DNA from: Xestospongia muta
Lineage: Eukaryota > Porifera > Demospongiae > Haplosclerida > Petrosiidae
Assembly (NCBI GenBank): GCA_963693285.1
Contig: OY848925.1
Coordinates: forward strand, 6,798,932 to 6,862,931
DNA: 64,000 nt
Direction of reading: 5' to 3'
This document shows, piece after piece, positions 23,779 to 37,900 of this stretch; position 1 is the first letter of the stretch; each line of letters opens with the position of its first letter. The notes below the pieces were generated by a model. The model saw only the letters and a program-made list of their open reading frames with translations, had not been told where the DNA came from and made no database searches. The position numbers and the translations under genes were made by a program.

Positions 23779-24935
23779 ATGATACAACTTCTGCTGCAGT
23801 GTTTGCTGATAGTTTCCCTCCAAAATGCCCGGGGACACGAATCATTGGATCTTTCCTCCATAGAGACCAGATCAGATAATAGTGCCACAAATTCTGATGT
23901 ACTGGAGTATATGATGGAGCTGTATAAAACACTTCAAACTTCTGATAAAATGTCAAACAAGACAAACAGTAACACTGTGCATAGCTTTGAAGGAGAAGGT
24001 ACGAGTACTCATTGTATATGTGTGTGAATATGTTGTTTTATTGACACAATTTATCTCTAGGTAAGAGGATGAAGACAGTTCCGTTGGCTGGTTTATTCTC
24101 TTTTCATCTCACTGGTATCATGAAGACAGAAGAATTAATCAGAGCTCACCTAAGATTGAAGTTTACTCTTGATTGTAATGATAGAAAACATAAGACAAAG
24201 AATGAAAATGATAAGAATCCTGACAAGTGCAAAGTCAAGTTGTCTATCAGTAACGAGTGTAGCTATCCGGATGACAAAGAGACGACGACACCTCATATCC
24301 AGTTTACTGTGAATGTTGATAATTTTATCGATGACATTGACGTGACAGAACTACTCAAGCAGCCAAGAGGAAGTGAACACGATAAAGTATGTCTGAAAAT
24401 AAGCATGTCTGATTCTCATCATGGAAAAAGGAGAAGAGATATGACAGACAAAGTTCTACTTTCTTTGTATAAGAAACACACGCCTATATTGTTACTATAC
24501 ACACGAGATAGTGAAACAGGCATGGTTCCACCTTTTGATGTCTCTTTAGTGAAATCTTTTCATCATGTTGTTACTCGAGAGAGCAAAAAGAATAAACACA
24601 ATTTGAAAGAACTTAAAACCTCTCCTTGCCAAAAACTTAGTCATTACATCAACTTCAAAGAAATGGGCTGGAAAAACAAAATCATTGCACCTGCTGGTTA
24701 CCATGCCAACTTTTGTTATGGTCAGTGTGCTTTTCCATTAAACAGTCATCATTCTAACTATTCAATGCACACAAGAATACAGTCAATGTTGAGTCTTGTA
24801 AAAGGAGGGATGCCTAGTGTCTGTTGTTCTCCTATAGAACATTCTTCTCTTGTCTTGCTTTATTACACTGATACAAACAACTTGGTCTTAAAAACTCATT
24901 CTGATATTGTAGTTACTAAATGTGGATGTGTTTGA
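23779..24935 (+). CDS. TGF-beta/BMP superfamily ligand
   Basis: Two exons: 23779-23998 and 24061-24935. A signal peptide (MIQLLLQCLLIVSLQNARG) is followed by a prodomain of about 240 residues that is unusually rich in Lys, Asp and Asn. The C-terminal growth-factor domain has the seven-cysteine pattern: SPCQK, NFCYGQCAFP, PSVCCSP and a terminal KCGCV. NSHHSNYSMHTRIQS matches the usual helix region. The ligand would be secreted as a dimer (the CC motif supplies the intersubunit Cys) and signal through type I/II receptor kinases and Smads. A clean RXXR site between prodomain and first cysteine is absent; a KRRR lies about 85 residues further upstream. Subfamily (BMP or TGF-beta sensu stricto) cannot be settled by eye. 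Confidence 0.92.
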
Positions 24936-25310
24936 CTGCAGTGTGTACTAAAAATAGTAACGTATGATAAATCTGTACTAAAAATAGTAACATATCAAAC
25001 TCATGTACTAATAATAGTTACATTTATTGTTATAAAATGTTAGTAATAATTACAATACTAAAGTAGAGTTGTGTTTTGCTATGATAAAATATTTAAATAA
25101 CGAATTCTAGAAATTTATAGATTTTCAAACATCAAAATAAAAAATACAAAATTTAATACAAATAATTATTAAAATCAATAGATACATGGTATCTAAGACA
25201 ACAAACATGTAATGACATCATGTATAATATAATGGACAATTAACAAGAGCCAAAATAGACTACACAGCTATAACAACAGATTGGTATCCATGACAACAAC
25301 ACAGTCACAC
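24936..25310. other. Convergent 3' region with a short tandem repeat
   Basis: Three imperfect copies of tgtactaaaaatagtaac (24946-25022) lie just after the TGF-beta stop, followed by AT-rich sequence. Both flanking genes end here, so it should hold two 3' UTRs. No gene is seen. Confidence 0.6.
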
Positions 25311-27460
<2,150 letters not shown>

Positions 27461-27628
27461 GATGGGTGAGAGAACGATGAGGATTCTCTCATGCAATAAA
27501 CAGTATATCTATTTGTGAGGCTTCCAGTCTTGCACAAATTGTATAAAGTATTTCCTTCTCGCCTTCTTACATGTTTACAAAGACGTCATTGAACGTCACG
27601 TGAGCTGGGCACAACCTCCTGCAAAGTA
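27461..27628. promoter_or_regulatory. Bidirectional promoter, GPR137-like / aftiphilin
   Basis: 168 bases between divergent start codons (132 if the upstream ATG of the GPR137-like gene is used). It contains a CRE-like agacgtcatt and an E-box CACGTG within gtcacgtgagc (27586-27615), and a tataaag at 27542. Function is inferred from layout. Confidence 0.5.
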
Positions 27629-30027
27629 ATGGAGTCAGATGACGAATTTGCAGACTTTACTTCAGCTTTTCCTTCTACAGGACATGAAAAAAAGATGGAT
27701 GGAATGAGTGGTGAGTTTTAAGACCGTCTTTGTGTGTAAAAAGATTTTTTTTTACTTTTATTATGTAGCTTTTCATGAGATAGGGGGATCGGTTTTTGAA
27801 ATCCCTCCTCTTGACTTTGAAGATGATGATCAATTCTCACCAACTAATTCTATGGGATATTCAATTAATACATCATCTTCAGGTGGACCATTGGAGTTGA
27901 CCCTCCCTCCTCCGATATCTGATCCTTTAGCAGTACCTAATGGGGACGTCCCTCTTGATCCTCTCCCAAATCTTCCTTCATTAAATGGCTTCACATGCCC
28001 TCCTCTGTCTGATGAATTAATTGTTCCCTCATCTGTTGGAGGAACAACAGAACAGGTCATTGCTACTGACACTATTGAAGAGGTAGTCACTGAAAACAAC
28101 AAAAATGTGACTGTTACCATGGAAACTACTGGTACTACTTTTGCTAATTTTGCATCATTTGAAAGCATGGAGACACCAGTTACCATGGAAACCACTGGTT
28201 CTGATTTTAGTGGGTTTATTGCTGCTACTGAAGACATACCGGTTACTATGGCAACTAAAAATGACATTGGATTTGCTAACTTTTCTTCCCCACCTCCTGA
28301 GTCGGTGACAGATGACTATTTTGGTTCTTTTAAATCACCAACTGTACCTGAAATTGACTCCACCCCCTTGGATGATGAGGATGACAATTTTGGTAATTTT
28401 TCATCATTTTCAGAAGCTATTCCCAAAACTGAGAACCCAAGTAATACAGCTACTTCTACTGTTAAAGAGATGACATCACTTCAGGAACCCACTGAAGATG
28501 ATTTTGGAGATTTTGGGTCCTTTACTGTAGCTCCTCCTACAGCAATTGTAGCCCCTCCCACTTCAATTCCACCTCCTAAAAGTACATCACTTAAGGTATA
28601 ATGTGTTAATTAATAAAGTGGTTTTACAGTTGTTCTCACCAGATATCTCTAGACGACGCATTAATAAACTGTTTTCCCATTGGTGTCATTGATGATACAA
28701 CGACATCTACTGTTAAACATTTAAAGGAATATCTTGTATCAGTGGACAATTCTAACAAGTAGGTTTACAATTTGTTTGTAATACTTTGAATTGATTCGTT
28801 ATGTTCAGAATGTGGACAAGCATTAAAGACAAAGCTGACTCAACTAGTTTCTTTTATCAGTGGAACCAGTCATTCTTACAAGACAGGTTTTTCACAGCAG
28901 TTAATGTGGATCCTATGGTAATAACCATCTATTTGTCCATTTACTTCTATCTGTCCATTAGTTAGTACCAGCAAATGCTAAGTCAGGGCCTCCGTCTGCT
29001 GGGGAACCTTTGTTGACATTGGATACCTTGCCTGGAGGAGCTGAGAACCTTCTAGAAGGATTTGGCTTTAACACATCTATTAAATCTAAAGTAAATGTCC
29101 ACCTCTTTCATAATTCTTTAACCATATTATGTATAGGCTCAAACACAAGATAGAGGATTTGGATGGACTGACGAAGGTAATGGTTGCCATAGCAACACAC
29201 TAAGTCTCATTCTCTTAATGTTATTGTAGGAGCTACCCTTCTTGATTTAAGTCTTCCGACATCACCAGTAGCTCCACAGGAACAAAGTAAGAACAGCTAG
29301 ATATTACATAATAACATATCTACATTTTTTATGACTAGCTTCTGCAGTTATTTTTGGTGAAGATCTTCTTGGAGTAGACCTAACAGCCATTGATATAACA
29401 GCCCCACCCCCTAACTCCACCAACAATGTCTTAGAAGAAACTCCTACATCTTGGATGGACTCCGAACTGTTAGAACTGGAGGCAGAGACTCAACATATGG
29501 CTCCACCCACCTCATCAACCAGTTCTTATGATTGGCTAGCCAGACTTACTTCAGTATCCACCTCTTCATCAGTAAATCCTCAAGGAGACACATCTACTGA
29601 TCCTTTGACTGGAACAACAACCAATGGATTTGACCTACTGACCTCTGGTAACCTTGACAATGGAGAACTTGATATAATCTCGTCATCTGTTACCACGACA
29701 ACAGAATACACAGGTTGGTCTTTTGAATCAGCACCGTTAGTACCAGACACAGTTGTCATGGAAACCACAACCATTAGTACCACGACAACAGAATACACAG
29801 GTTGGTCTTTTGAATCAGCACCATTAGTACCAGACACAGTTGTCATGGAAACCACAACCATTAGTACAAGTGACATGCCCACTCCACTTCCACCTCCTTC
29901 AACACACGAACAGGGTATAGCTCATTTACAGAAATCTTCTCCTTTAAGTAATAAAGCACAGAACTTACTTGATAGACTCCCTAACTTGTATTATATGACA
30001 CATGACTCTATGTTGTATGTCACATGA
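27629..30027 (+). CDS. AFTPH: Aftiphilin-like clathrin/AP-1 accessory protein
   Basis: Eight exons: 27629-27710, 27769-28595, 28643-28758, 28809-28917, 28962-29090, 29137-29176, 29230-29286 and 29339-30027, all in phase. The N-terminal two thirds is low-complexity with repeated acidic-Phe motifs (DDEFADF, DDNFGNF, DDFGDFGSF) that bind AP-1/GGA appendages. The conserved C-terminal domain is present: MWTSIKDKADSTSFLYQWNQ, then FFTAVNVDP, DLLGVDLTAI, YDWLARL and LLDRLPNLYYM. Aftiphilin works in clathrin-mediated traffic at the trans-Golgi. A 29-residue segment in exon 8 is duplicated in tandem (29692-29778 and 29779-29865, almost identical). The stop codon falls inside a cluster of TCACATGA words. 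About 650 residues against about 930 in human. Confidence 0.85.
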
Positions 30028-30180
30028 CATGTCACATGACTTTACAAGTCCACTTATTTTTATTATGAATTTTTTAACAACAGTTAAGGTTCAACAGTTC
30101 TAGTTTGACCACACCTCTCTAACGTTTTGACATCACCTATAGTAACAAGAATACTATGATGTCAATATGACATCATTCAT

Positions 30181-32282
30181 CTAACTTACGACATCATCAA
30201 TTTTCAATATACTTCGTACTGTCTCTGATGCTAAGAAGATAGCTGATGTTGATACTAATAATGGTTGGACAACGTTCTCCTCTAATATATTAGTGATAGT
30301 ACCCTATAAATATTAGTAATAAGAACAAATAGCACACAAATTTACATACCTTTCTGACATTAATACCAGCAGTTTTCTCTCCTTGAGCATGTCTATTACG
30401 CAACTCTGTTACCACGGCAATGGGATTAAGCCCAGCATTTTCAGCCAAAGTTGACGGAATAACTTCTATAGCTTCAGCAAATGCTCTAACACAATAACTT
30501 TCCATGCCCGACAATGTTTGGGCGTACTCCATTAAACGTAAAGATACCTCAATTTCTGGAGCTCCTCCTCCTGCAATAAGTGCTCTAATTGGTGTATAAA
30601 GCAGTCATGTGATAGTCATATGACTCAACCTTTTCTTAACAAGGCATCTAATCACACACAGAGCATCATGTAGTGAGCGTTCAGCTTCTTCCAAAACAAG
30701 TTTATTAGATCCTCGTACAATTAAACTAACAGTTTTAGCTGTTGTTGAAGTTCCTGTAAACTGGAGATTATTATATTAACAGAGAAAATGAAGTGATTTT
30801 CATAAACACTGACCTTCACCACTTTACTACTTCCTGTGGAAACTTCTTCGACAAGTTGAGCAGAACCAAGATGTTCTGGAAGGAAGTGGTCCAAGCTAGC
30901 AATAGGACGACAGCCCAAGGTCTAAAGGAGAAAGTAAAATAGCCAGCTAGAATTAGTGGTATTTACTCGTGATATAAACTCAATATCTTCTCTTTCAATG
31001 TCACGAACAACTAATACTTTCATTTTAGCTAAATAATGAAGTGCTAGATCGTTGACAGCATCCCTAGAGAGAGAGAGAAGGAGGGATAGTATTGTCATGT
31101 AGTATAATACTTACCTCAAGATAGACTTCTGAATGAGGAGGACATTACACCCAGCCTTTTTGATCTTTTTACAAATATCTAAAATGTACTGTTTCTCCTC
31201 ACGCAGTATACGATCCATTTGAGAATAGTCTGAGACAATAACTTGATTCTCCATCTTAAAGATTGATGACAACTAGATACACACTATATAATAACTTACA
31301 TCTGTTTTAGGAGGAGAAATACAGAATTGTATTAGGCCAATCTTTGCTTTCTCTATTCTTGTAATACCACCAGCAATGTGAGACACATTTTGTTCCAAAA
31401 CTAACCCCTCCACTAACTCTGTGTCTTCAACAGTACCGCTAAATAGAGATATTACCATGGCAACACAGCTTATCCAGTAGTACTCACCCTAGTTTCTTGA
31501 TGATCCTAATATCATGAAGATCAACATTGTCAGCAACTGCAGGATCTATCACTTTAAGAACAGCATCAACTGATATAGGTGACAGCTGATTGGAATATTG
31601 AGATACCACCTATAAAAGAACTCATTAACATTAGTAATTTAGAGATTATCCCCTATACCTTAGAGGACAAAGACGTGGTAGCACTCTTTAGTAAAGACTC
31701 ACGATCAGATAAGGTCACTGGTACTGCCATGTCTGTTAAAATCTCGACTGCTTTTTCAGCAGCCTTTTGAAAGGCCTCAGATATTGTAGTTGGATGAATA
31801 CCACGTGCTAACAATTTCTGACTAGCACTTAACAAACTTCCTGCAATAATAACAACTGATGTTGTGCCATCACCAGCTTCAATATCTTGCGCTTTAGATA
31901 ACTCAACTAGCTATAGTAACAGACTCATCACAATCATTTATTACTAATCTTAATGTACCATTCGAGCAACAGGATGTAAAACTTGCATCTGATTCAAGAT
32001 AGTTGCTCCATCGTTTGTGATAGTGACGTCACCTTTATCTGATTGTATCTGTGCATTGGATATCTTAGGATACGTCAGTATATTATAATAGACGTACCAT
32101 CTTATCCATTCCTCGAGGACCCAAGCTCGTTCTAATAGCATCAGCAACAGCTACAGTAATGTAATACAAATATGTAAGAGTTTACTAATTGTCCTACATT
32201 TGGCAGCTGTAATGTTGCTATATCTGATTTGAGTTGGTTTGTCTTTGTCTTTAAACGTCTCCTTCTTTCCTTTTGCTGCCAT
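30181..32282 (-). CDS. CCT4: T-complex protein 1 subunit delta (CCT4)
   Basis: One of eight subunits of the cytosolic chaperonin TRiC, which folds actin and tubulin using ATP. The start [20 protein letters not shown] fits the family better than the longer upstream in-frame ATG. Visible family blocks include [23 protein letters not shown] (the ATP-site DGTT motif), [91 protein letters not shown] and [16 protein letters not shown]. It ends [15 protein letters not shown]. About 10 exons with introns of 40-90 bases. Length near the usual 535 residues. Confidence 0.96.
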
Positions 32283-32378
32283 CTTTGAAGTGCACCACGT
32301 GGAGTAAATGAGGGGTGTGGCTACGGGCGTGGTTATTATCGATAGAGAAAATGGAGGGGAAGACAGAGGCTTGAGAGG
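32283..32378. promoter_or_regulatory. Bidirectional promoter, CCT4 / ING3
   Basis: 96 bases between start codons. It carries a CACGTG E-box (caccacgtggag) and two CACCC-type boxes read as ggggtgtggc and gggcgtggtt (32313-32333). No TATA box. Confidence 0.6.
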
Positions 32379-33311
32379 ATGCATTATTTAGAGGATTATT
32401 TAGAAGTGATTGAATTTTTACCCAGTGACTTAAAAGGGCGGTTTCAACAGATGAGAAACTTGGATGAGAAAGTTCAGAGTCAATTACAGAGTCTTGAAGA
32501 TAGATCGAGAACTTTTTTTACTCTTTCACGTAAAAACAAGCAAGACTGGAGAGAACAACAATTTAACAATTTATCAGAGGAATATGATCGGGTTCTCTCA
32601 CTTAGTGAAGAAAAAGTACAAATAGCCAGTCAGCTGTGTGAATTATTAGAACGGTATATGAAACGTTTAGATCATGATTTAAATCTCTTCACATTAGAAT
32701 TAGAAGCAGATACTGCTGGGATCACAGAAATATTAGAACAGAGGTCCTATCAATTGGACCAACCTCCTTCTCCTGAACGTCCTGCTATCGGTCAAAAACG
32801 ACGTCATACACATCACGATGATCTCCTTGATCCCGACGACTATAGCCCCTCCCCTTCAACTCGTTCTTCTCCTGTCCAGACTCGTCTTCCTCAATACTCC
32901 CGGCGTGAAAGACGGCCTACTCTCACACTTGCTTTCTCTGCTGACCCAGATCATGATTTATTTGATTTTGGCGATGATGCACTTACGTCTCCAGCTGACC
33001 TGTACACAGGTGCCGGTGGTAAACCCTCACTCTCTCTCATGACAGGTGATACTCGACCGCAGAGAAAGAAACATCACACAGGATTTATATCAGAAACTAT
33101 ACAAGATGATTTTCTAGGTTATATTGATCCTAATGAGCCTAGGTATTGTCTTTGTAACCAAGTATCGTATGGAGAGATGATTTGTTGTGATAATCCGAGC
33201 TGTTCTATTGAGTGGTTTCATTATGGTTGTGTTGGTATTACTGAAGCTCCTAAAGGAAAATGGTACTGTCCACAATGTGTAGCTCAAATGAAGAGAAAAA
33301 GTAGAAAATAA
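32379..33311 (+). CDS. ING3: ING3-like PHD-finger protein, intronless
   Basis: 310 residues in one exon. The N-terminal ING domain starts MHYLEDYLEVIEFLPSDLKG and continues through KVQIASQLCELLERY and LELEADTAGITEILEQRS, diagnostic of ING3. A Ser/Pro-rich linker (about 125-240) follows. The C-terminal PHD finger is complete: YCLCNQVSYGEMICCDN, then SIEWFHYGCVGITEAPKG and KWYCPQC, a C4HC3 zinc set that reads histone H3K4 methylation. ING3 belongs to the NuA4/TIP60 acetyltransferase complex. It is shorter than human ING3 (about 418 residues) because of the linker. Absence of introns is odd among intron-rich neighbours. Confidence 0.95.
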   Translation: MHYLEDYLEVIEFLPSDLKGRFQQMRNLDEKVQSQLQSLEDRSRTFFTLSRKNKQDWREQQFNNLSEEYDRVLSLSEEKVQIASQLCELLERYMKRLDHDLNLFTLELEADTAGITEILEQRSYQLDQPPSPERPAIGQKRRHTHHDDLLDPDDYSPSPSTRSSPVQTRLPQYSRRERRPTLTLAFSADPDHDLFDFGDDALTSPADLYTGAGGKPSLSLMTGDTRPQRKKHHTGFISETIQDDFLGYIDPNEPRYCLCNQVSYGEMICCDNPSCSIEWFHYGCVGITEAPKGKWYCPQCVAQMKRKSRK

Positions 33312-33382
33312 GAGCTTACCGTATTATAGTAGTTTCTAATTACAAGTACACAATTATAAATTTCAAATAATATTAATTAAAC

Positions 33383-34791
33383 ATGGCGAACATATTCAAA
33401 GGGGTTGTCCAAAAATTGAGAGACCCATTTTTAGTTAGGAAACTGCAAGAAAAGTTTGGAGTTAGAGTTATCGGTGAAACTAAAAGTGATAACTCTGATA
33501 ACAATGAATTCTCTCAAATCAATGGTCCAACCAAGAGGTCTACAGAATCAATGGTTAATGGAGCTATTAAAACATTAGCTTCGATTCCTTCAAAGAAACA
33601 AGTCAAACGAAGACAGCCTGGAGTCAAAATGGAGAGTCCTCCATCGTCCCCAGATAGCATGACGCCACCCCCTGAATTACCAGATATTATCGTTGAGACT
33701 TATAATTGGGTTGATGTGTATTTCAAATTGGCATCAGAGCTTGGCTATGAGCCATTTTATATTACATTTCTTCCCTTTTTATTTTGGAATGTGGACACCC
33801 TCATATTCCGCCATCTCATTGTACTTTGGTGCTTGAGTATGTACATAGGGCAAGCTCTGAAACCACTTATTAAATGGCCACGCCCCTCAGCACCCCCTGC
33901 AATCCGGTTGGAAGTGAATCCTGCATTAGAAATGGAGTATGGTTTTCCATCTACTCATGCCATTGTATCAACCACCATTCCATTCTACATAGCGTATTGT
34001 ACCTATTGGAGATATGAGGTAAGATGTGACTCTATTAGTTTAGTAGATATATGGTACCACTTTAATTAGGGTCTCTTTATTCCAATCTTATGTATAACAT
34101 GTTTGTGGTGGATCTCTGTCTGTTGTAGCCGTATCTATCTCGGTGTACACACAGTTATTGTAAGTTAATTAGTATATTTTCAGTAAATTTCAGTAAATTT
34201 TGGTATATTTTTCAGTATATTTCTTTGAATTATTTCTTGATACAGGATGTTATTGCTGGTATACTCATCTCTGCTGTTTTACTGTCCATTCTAATACCTC
34301 ATTTGGAAACAATGGATGATATTATTTTTAACTGGCCCCACCTACCACCTGTTGCCATAGCAGCTGTTGTTTTGGCATTATATGTCTATCCAGTCGAAGA
34401 TAGATGGACAATGGATCGAGGAGATACTGGTGCTATTTTGGGGGTGGGGCTAGGAGTTATATTGGGTGTACATTTCTTTGGTCCTTTTCCTGATGACTTG
34501 GATACTGGGCCATTTGTTATCAAGTTACCATCACTACAAATAATAGGACTTTGTTTTATTCGTTGGATTGTAGGCATTCTGCTTCTTTTACCAACACGTT
34601 TTATTATGAAATTATTGTGTTTTCGTCTACTACCAGCTATTGTACCAACACATGGAGTTGAAGAGGTTGCCAAGCGACCACTAGTTGAACTACCATATAA
34701 GGTAATAACATATAGCTCAATTGGTTTTAATGCGGTCTATTTGAGTACAATTGTTTTTGAAATCAGTGGCATATCAAGGTGGCAATCATAA
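33383..34791 (+). CDS. SGPP: Sphingosine-1-phosphate phosphatase (SGPP1/2-like)
   Basis: Three exons: 33383-34018, 34070-34159 and 34246-34791. A PAP2-superfamily ER membrane enzyme that dephosphorylates sphingosine 1-phosphate. The three catalytic motifs are visible: KWPRPSAPP (motif 1), YGFPSTHAI (motif 2) and SRIYLGVHTVIDV (motif 3, with the catalytic His). LEVNPALEMEYGFPSTH is specific to the SGPP branch. The N-terminus has about 100 hydrophilic residues, and several hydrophobic helices follow motif 3. The start codon is only 71 bases after the ING3 stop on the same strand. About 423 residues, as in the family. Confidence 0.92.
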
Positions 34792-34982
34792 CATGATCAT
34801 CAATAACTCTAAATTTTAATCAGGTTTATTAATTGGTTTTCAAAAATTTTATTTTCAAATATTAAAATAAATAACCCCATAACCTGTACAGCTGCTGCTA
34901 CCCCGCCAATTAAGAGATTGTTAATTAAATTAAAAATGTTCGACTAAGAGTTATAATTGTGGGTGTGGCTGATAACTGTTAC
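34792..34982. other. Convergent 3' region SGPP / TANGO1
   Basis: 191 bases between stop codons. An AATAAA on the plus strand (34867) and tttatt (AATAAA in the other sense) near 34828 suggest that the two 3' UTRs overlap. Confidence 0.5.
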
Positions 34983-37900
34983 CTAAACATGAGCTCCACC
35001 TACAGAATGTTGTGATGTGGGTGGGGCTGTTCCAGTAGACAATATAGTAGGGACAGACTGAGTAGGTAATGGATTCTGAAATTAAAACATCTTGAAAATG
35101 AAACAGGTTTATCTGGGTTTCAAACCTGTTCTGTTGGTTGTGATGGTCTAACTGGTAAGCTTTGAGTGGGTGGTATCTGTGAATGAGGAGAAGGAACAGG
35201 ATACCGAGGTTGTGGGCGGAGTGAAGCTGGTGGAGGTGGCATCCTCGGACGATGATAATCTAGTGGAGGATTAGAGGGTGGGCGTGTCCTCTCAGGATGT
35301 CCTAAATCAGTGTATGGAGGTTCTGAAGGTGGGCGTCGCCTATCAGGGGGTGGACCATAATGAGGTGGGAATGGACGAGGGGGAGGAGGGTAGTCATGGT
35401 TACCAGGTATAGGTGGCCGATCAGAATGAGGGATGTGACGATCAAACAATTCATCACGAGATGTGTTTCCTTGTGAAGAACCTAATGAGGGAGGAGGAGG
35501 ACCATATGGGCGTGGAGGTGGATAATCCCCACGTCGAGGTGGAGGAGGACCCATTGGAGGTGGTCCTGGTCTGGGACGGTACTGGTCTCGGGATTCCATT
35601 CCTGGAGGTGGAGGACGAGAATGATGTGAGACGTCTCTCTCTTCCCCTCCTCCTGAGGGGGTCTGATCATCACCTAAGATACTACGAGAATGAGGACGGG
35701 GAGGTAATTCAGATCGTTGTCTAGGAGCTTCCTCAACAGGAGAGGAAGTACGTGGACGAGCAGGAGGTGGAGGACGAATAGGACCTGGAGGAGATGGATG
35801 TGGTCCATTAAACATGGGAGGAGGTGGTCCTCGGGGGCCATAAGGATATGGAGGTGGACCACGAGGAGCTAATGATAAAGTATTATTAGTTGACAACCGT
35901 ACTAAAGTACTTACATCGTCTTAATTCAGGTGGTGGGAGTGGCCTGCGTGGTCCAGGAGGACTAGGTGACCGACGCAGTTCTTCCATATCAGCTAACCTA
36001 ATTTAAAATTAACCCTTTGTTCACAACATAACAGAGCTTACTGACCTTTTCTTTAAAGAAGTGACCTCTTTATGAGATGCTCGTAATTCTTGTTCAGTAC
36101 GTCTTAGTTGAGACTAGAATATGTTGTCAGAATAAAACTAATGAGGGGTGGAGCTTACCAATGCTTCCTCTGCCCTTTTTTCATTAGTGACAACTTGTTG
36201 CATCAGACTCTTTTCAATGTCTGTCATTTGTTTTCTTAACTCCTTTAGTTCCTCTCTAAATAATTGAGAGTTAATTATGTCATAATGAACAGGGGCTAAT
36301 TACCGTTCTTTTTCTCTTTCCTGCTCAACAATATCAGCTCGCTCTTTAGCCTGAGCTTCTTGAGTTTCAATCTTTTGTCGAACCATCTCTTCATTGCCAA
36401 TCTTGCGATGGAGTTGAGCCTCTTTCTGTTCAAAGTATTCTGTAATTGTTTTTAACTTGACTTGTGTTTCTTGATACTGTTGGAAAACAGATGCCTTCTC
36501 AGACTCAATACTTGAAACCTGATCCTGTAGAGTCTCATTCTGAAGTTGCAACTGGTTCAAGTGTGTGGTTTGAGATTGAAGCTCTCGTTGTAGTCTATCT
36601 CTCTCATCAGACACTGTTCTCAATTGTGTCTGGACTTTAGTCGTGTCCAACATAGCTTGGACTTTCTCTAGTTGAGCTGTTTTTCCATCTTCGCTTCCTG
36701 TCTCACCTAAAACGTTTTGTACACACTCTTTTAACGTGATTATTTCTCTGTCTTTGTCATCAAGAGATTCTGATTGCTTTTCTATTTTAGATTTTGTTAT
36801 TTCTAACTCACTACTAGTTTCCTTATATTGAAGGCTAGTCTGTTGGTAATCAGCTGTCAGCTATATGAGCAATAATAAGAGTGTTGTTTGGGGGCGTGTC
36901 TTACTTTGTCATATTCTTGTTGCAGCTGTTCCAAGTTGTATCGAATGGAATAAATATCTTGTTCAAGTTGGTCTCTAGCAGCTTCTGCTCCCTCCATCTT
37001 TTGAGTGGCCTATGATTAAAGAGATTACAGGTAATAGACATGTATTGGATATTAGTAACTTACGTCTTTCATTTGGTTTTCTAAGGTTGTCAATTGTTGC
37101 AAGAGGTTAGTTCTTTCTTCCATAAGTGTAGTTACTTGTCCAGTAGTGTGTTGTATTTCTGATTTTAACTGATCTATATTTGTTAAGTTGTGGTGGACTT
37201 CTTGTTGTAATGACTGGATTGATTCTGAGAGTTGCTTATTCTCCTTTTCTAGGTTTTCTCGGATATTTTCCAAATCCCATGATCCTTGTTTTTCATTGTC
37301 TAGCTCAACTTGACAGCTTCTTAACTAATGAAGATGGTGTTCTAATTATCAGTGGGAATGAAATATTGAATTTAGACTCACCTCGACACGTAAATTTTGT
37401 GTATCTGTTTCTAATTTTGACTTATCTTCAGTCAATTTTTTGATATGAGATTCCATATTGCGTCTGTGATCTATCATGTGATTATTACATTATATCATGT
37501 GCTTGTCACGTGACCATAACATACCTTGTGCAGACTTCAACAAAGAATTAGTCTTTGAAGCCTATGGGTACTAAAGATAAACCACACCCACTCATTAATT
37601 GAAACTCACCTTCCTGTGAGCTTGGCAACAAAAGTAACATATTGGGATAAAGACAGCTATAAATGATACTGCTAAACAAATCAAACTGATTATTGGCCCC
37701 TGAGAATCAAGCCACTCTCCAAGTGATTGAGGAAGAACTTCAATGAGCATATCAGTGATTTTAACTAAGGTCTGAGAACCAGGAGGACTAGCATGATTAT
37801 CAGATGGGGGAGGAGTCAAGTTGTGATCTTTGTCTAGAGGAGATTCATCAGTGATTTTATCTAAGGTCTGAGAACCAGAAGGACTAGCATGATTATCAGA

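Noticed and set aside
32151..32384. Longer CCT4 start (MHPLKPLSSPP...)
   Set aside because: The upstream extension overlaps the ING3 start region, has no counterpart in CCT4 proteins, and [20 protein letters not shown] starts where the family starts.
35413..35724. Plus-strand ORF opposite the TANGO1 proline-rich region
   Set aside because: The minus-strand frame gives the expected PPP-rich TANGO1/cTAGE5 C-terminus; the plus frame is its antisense shadow.
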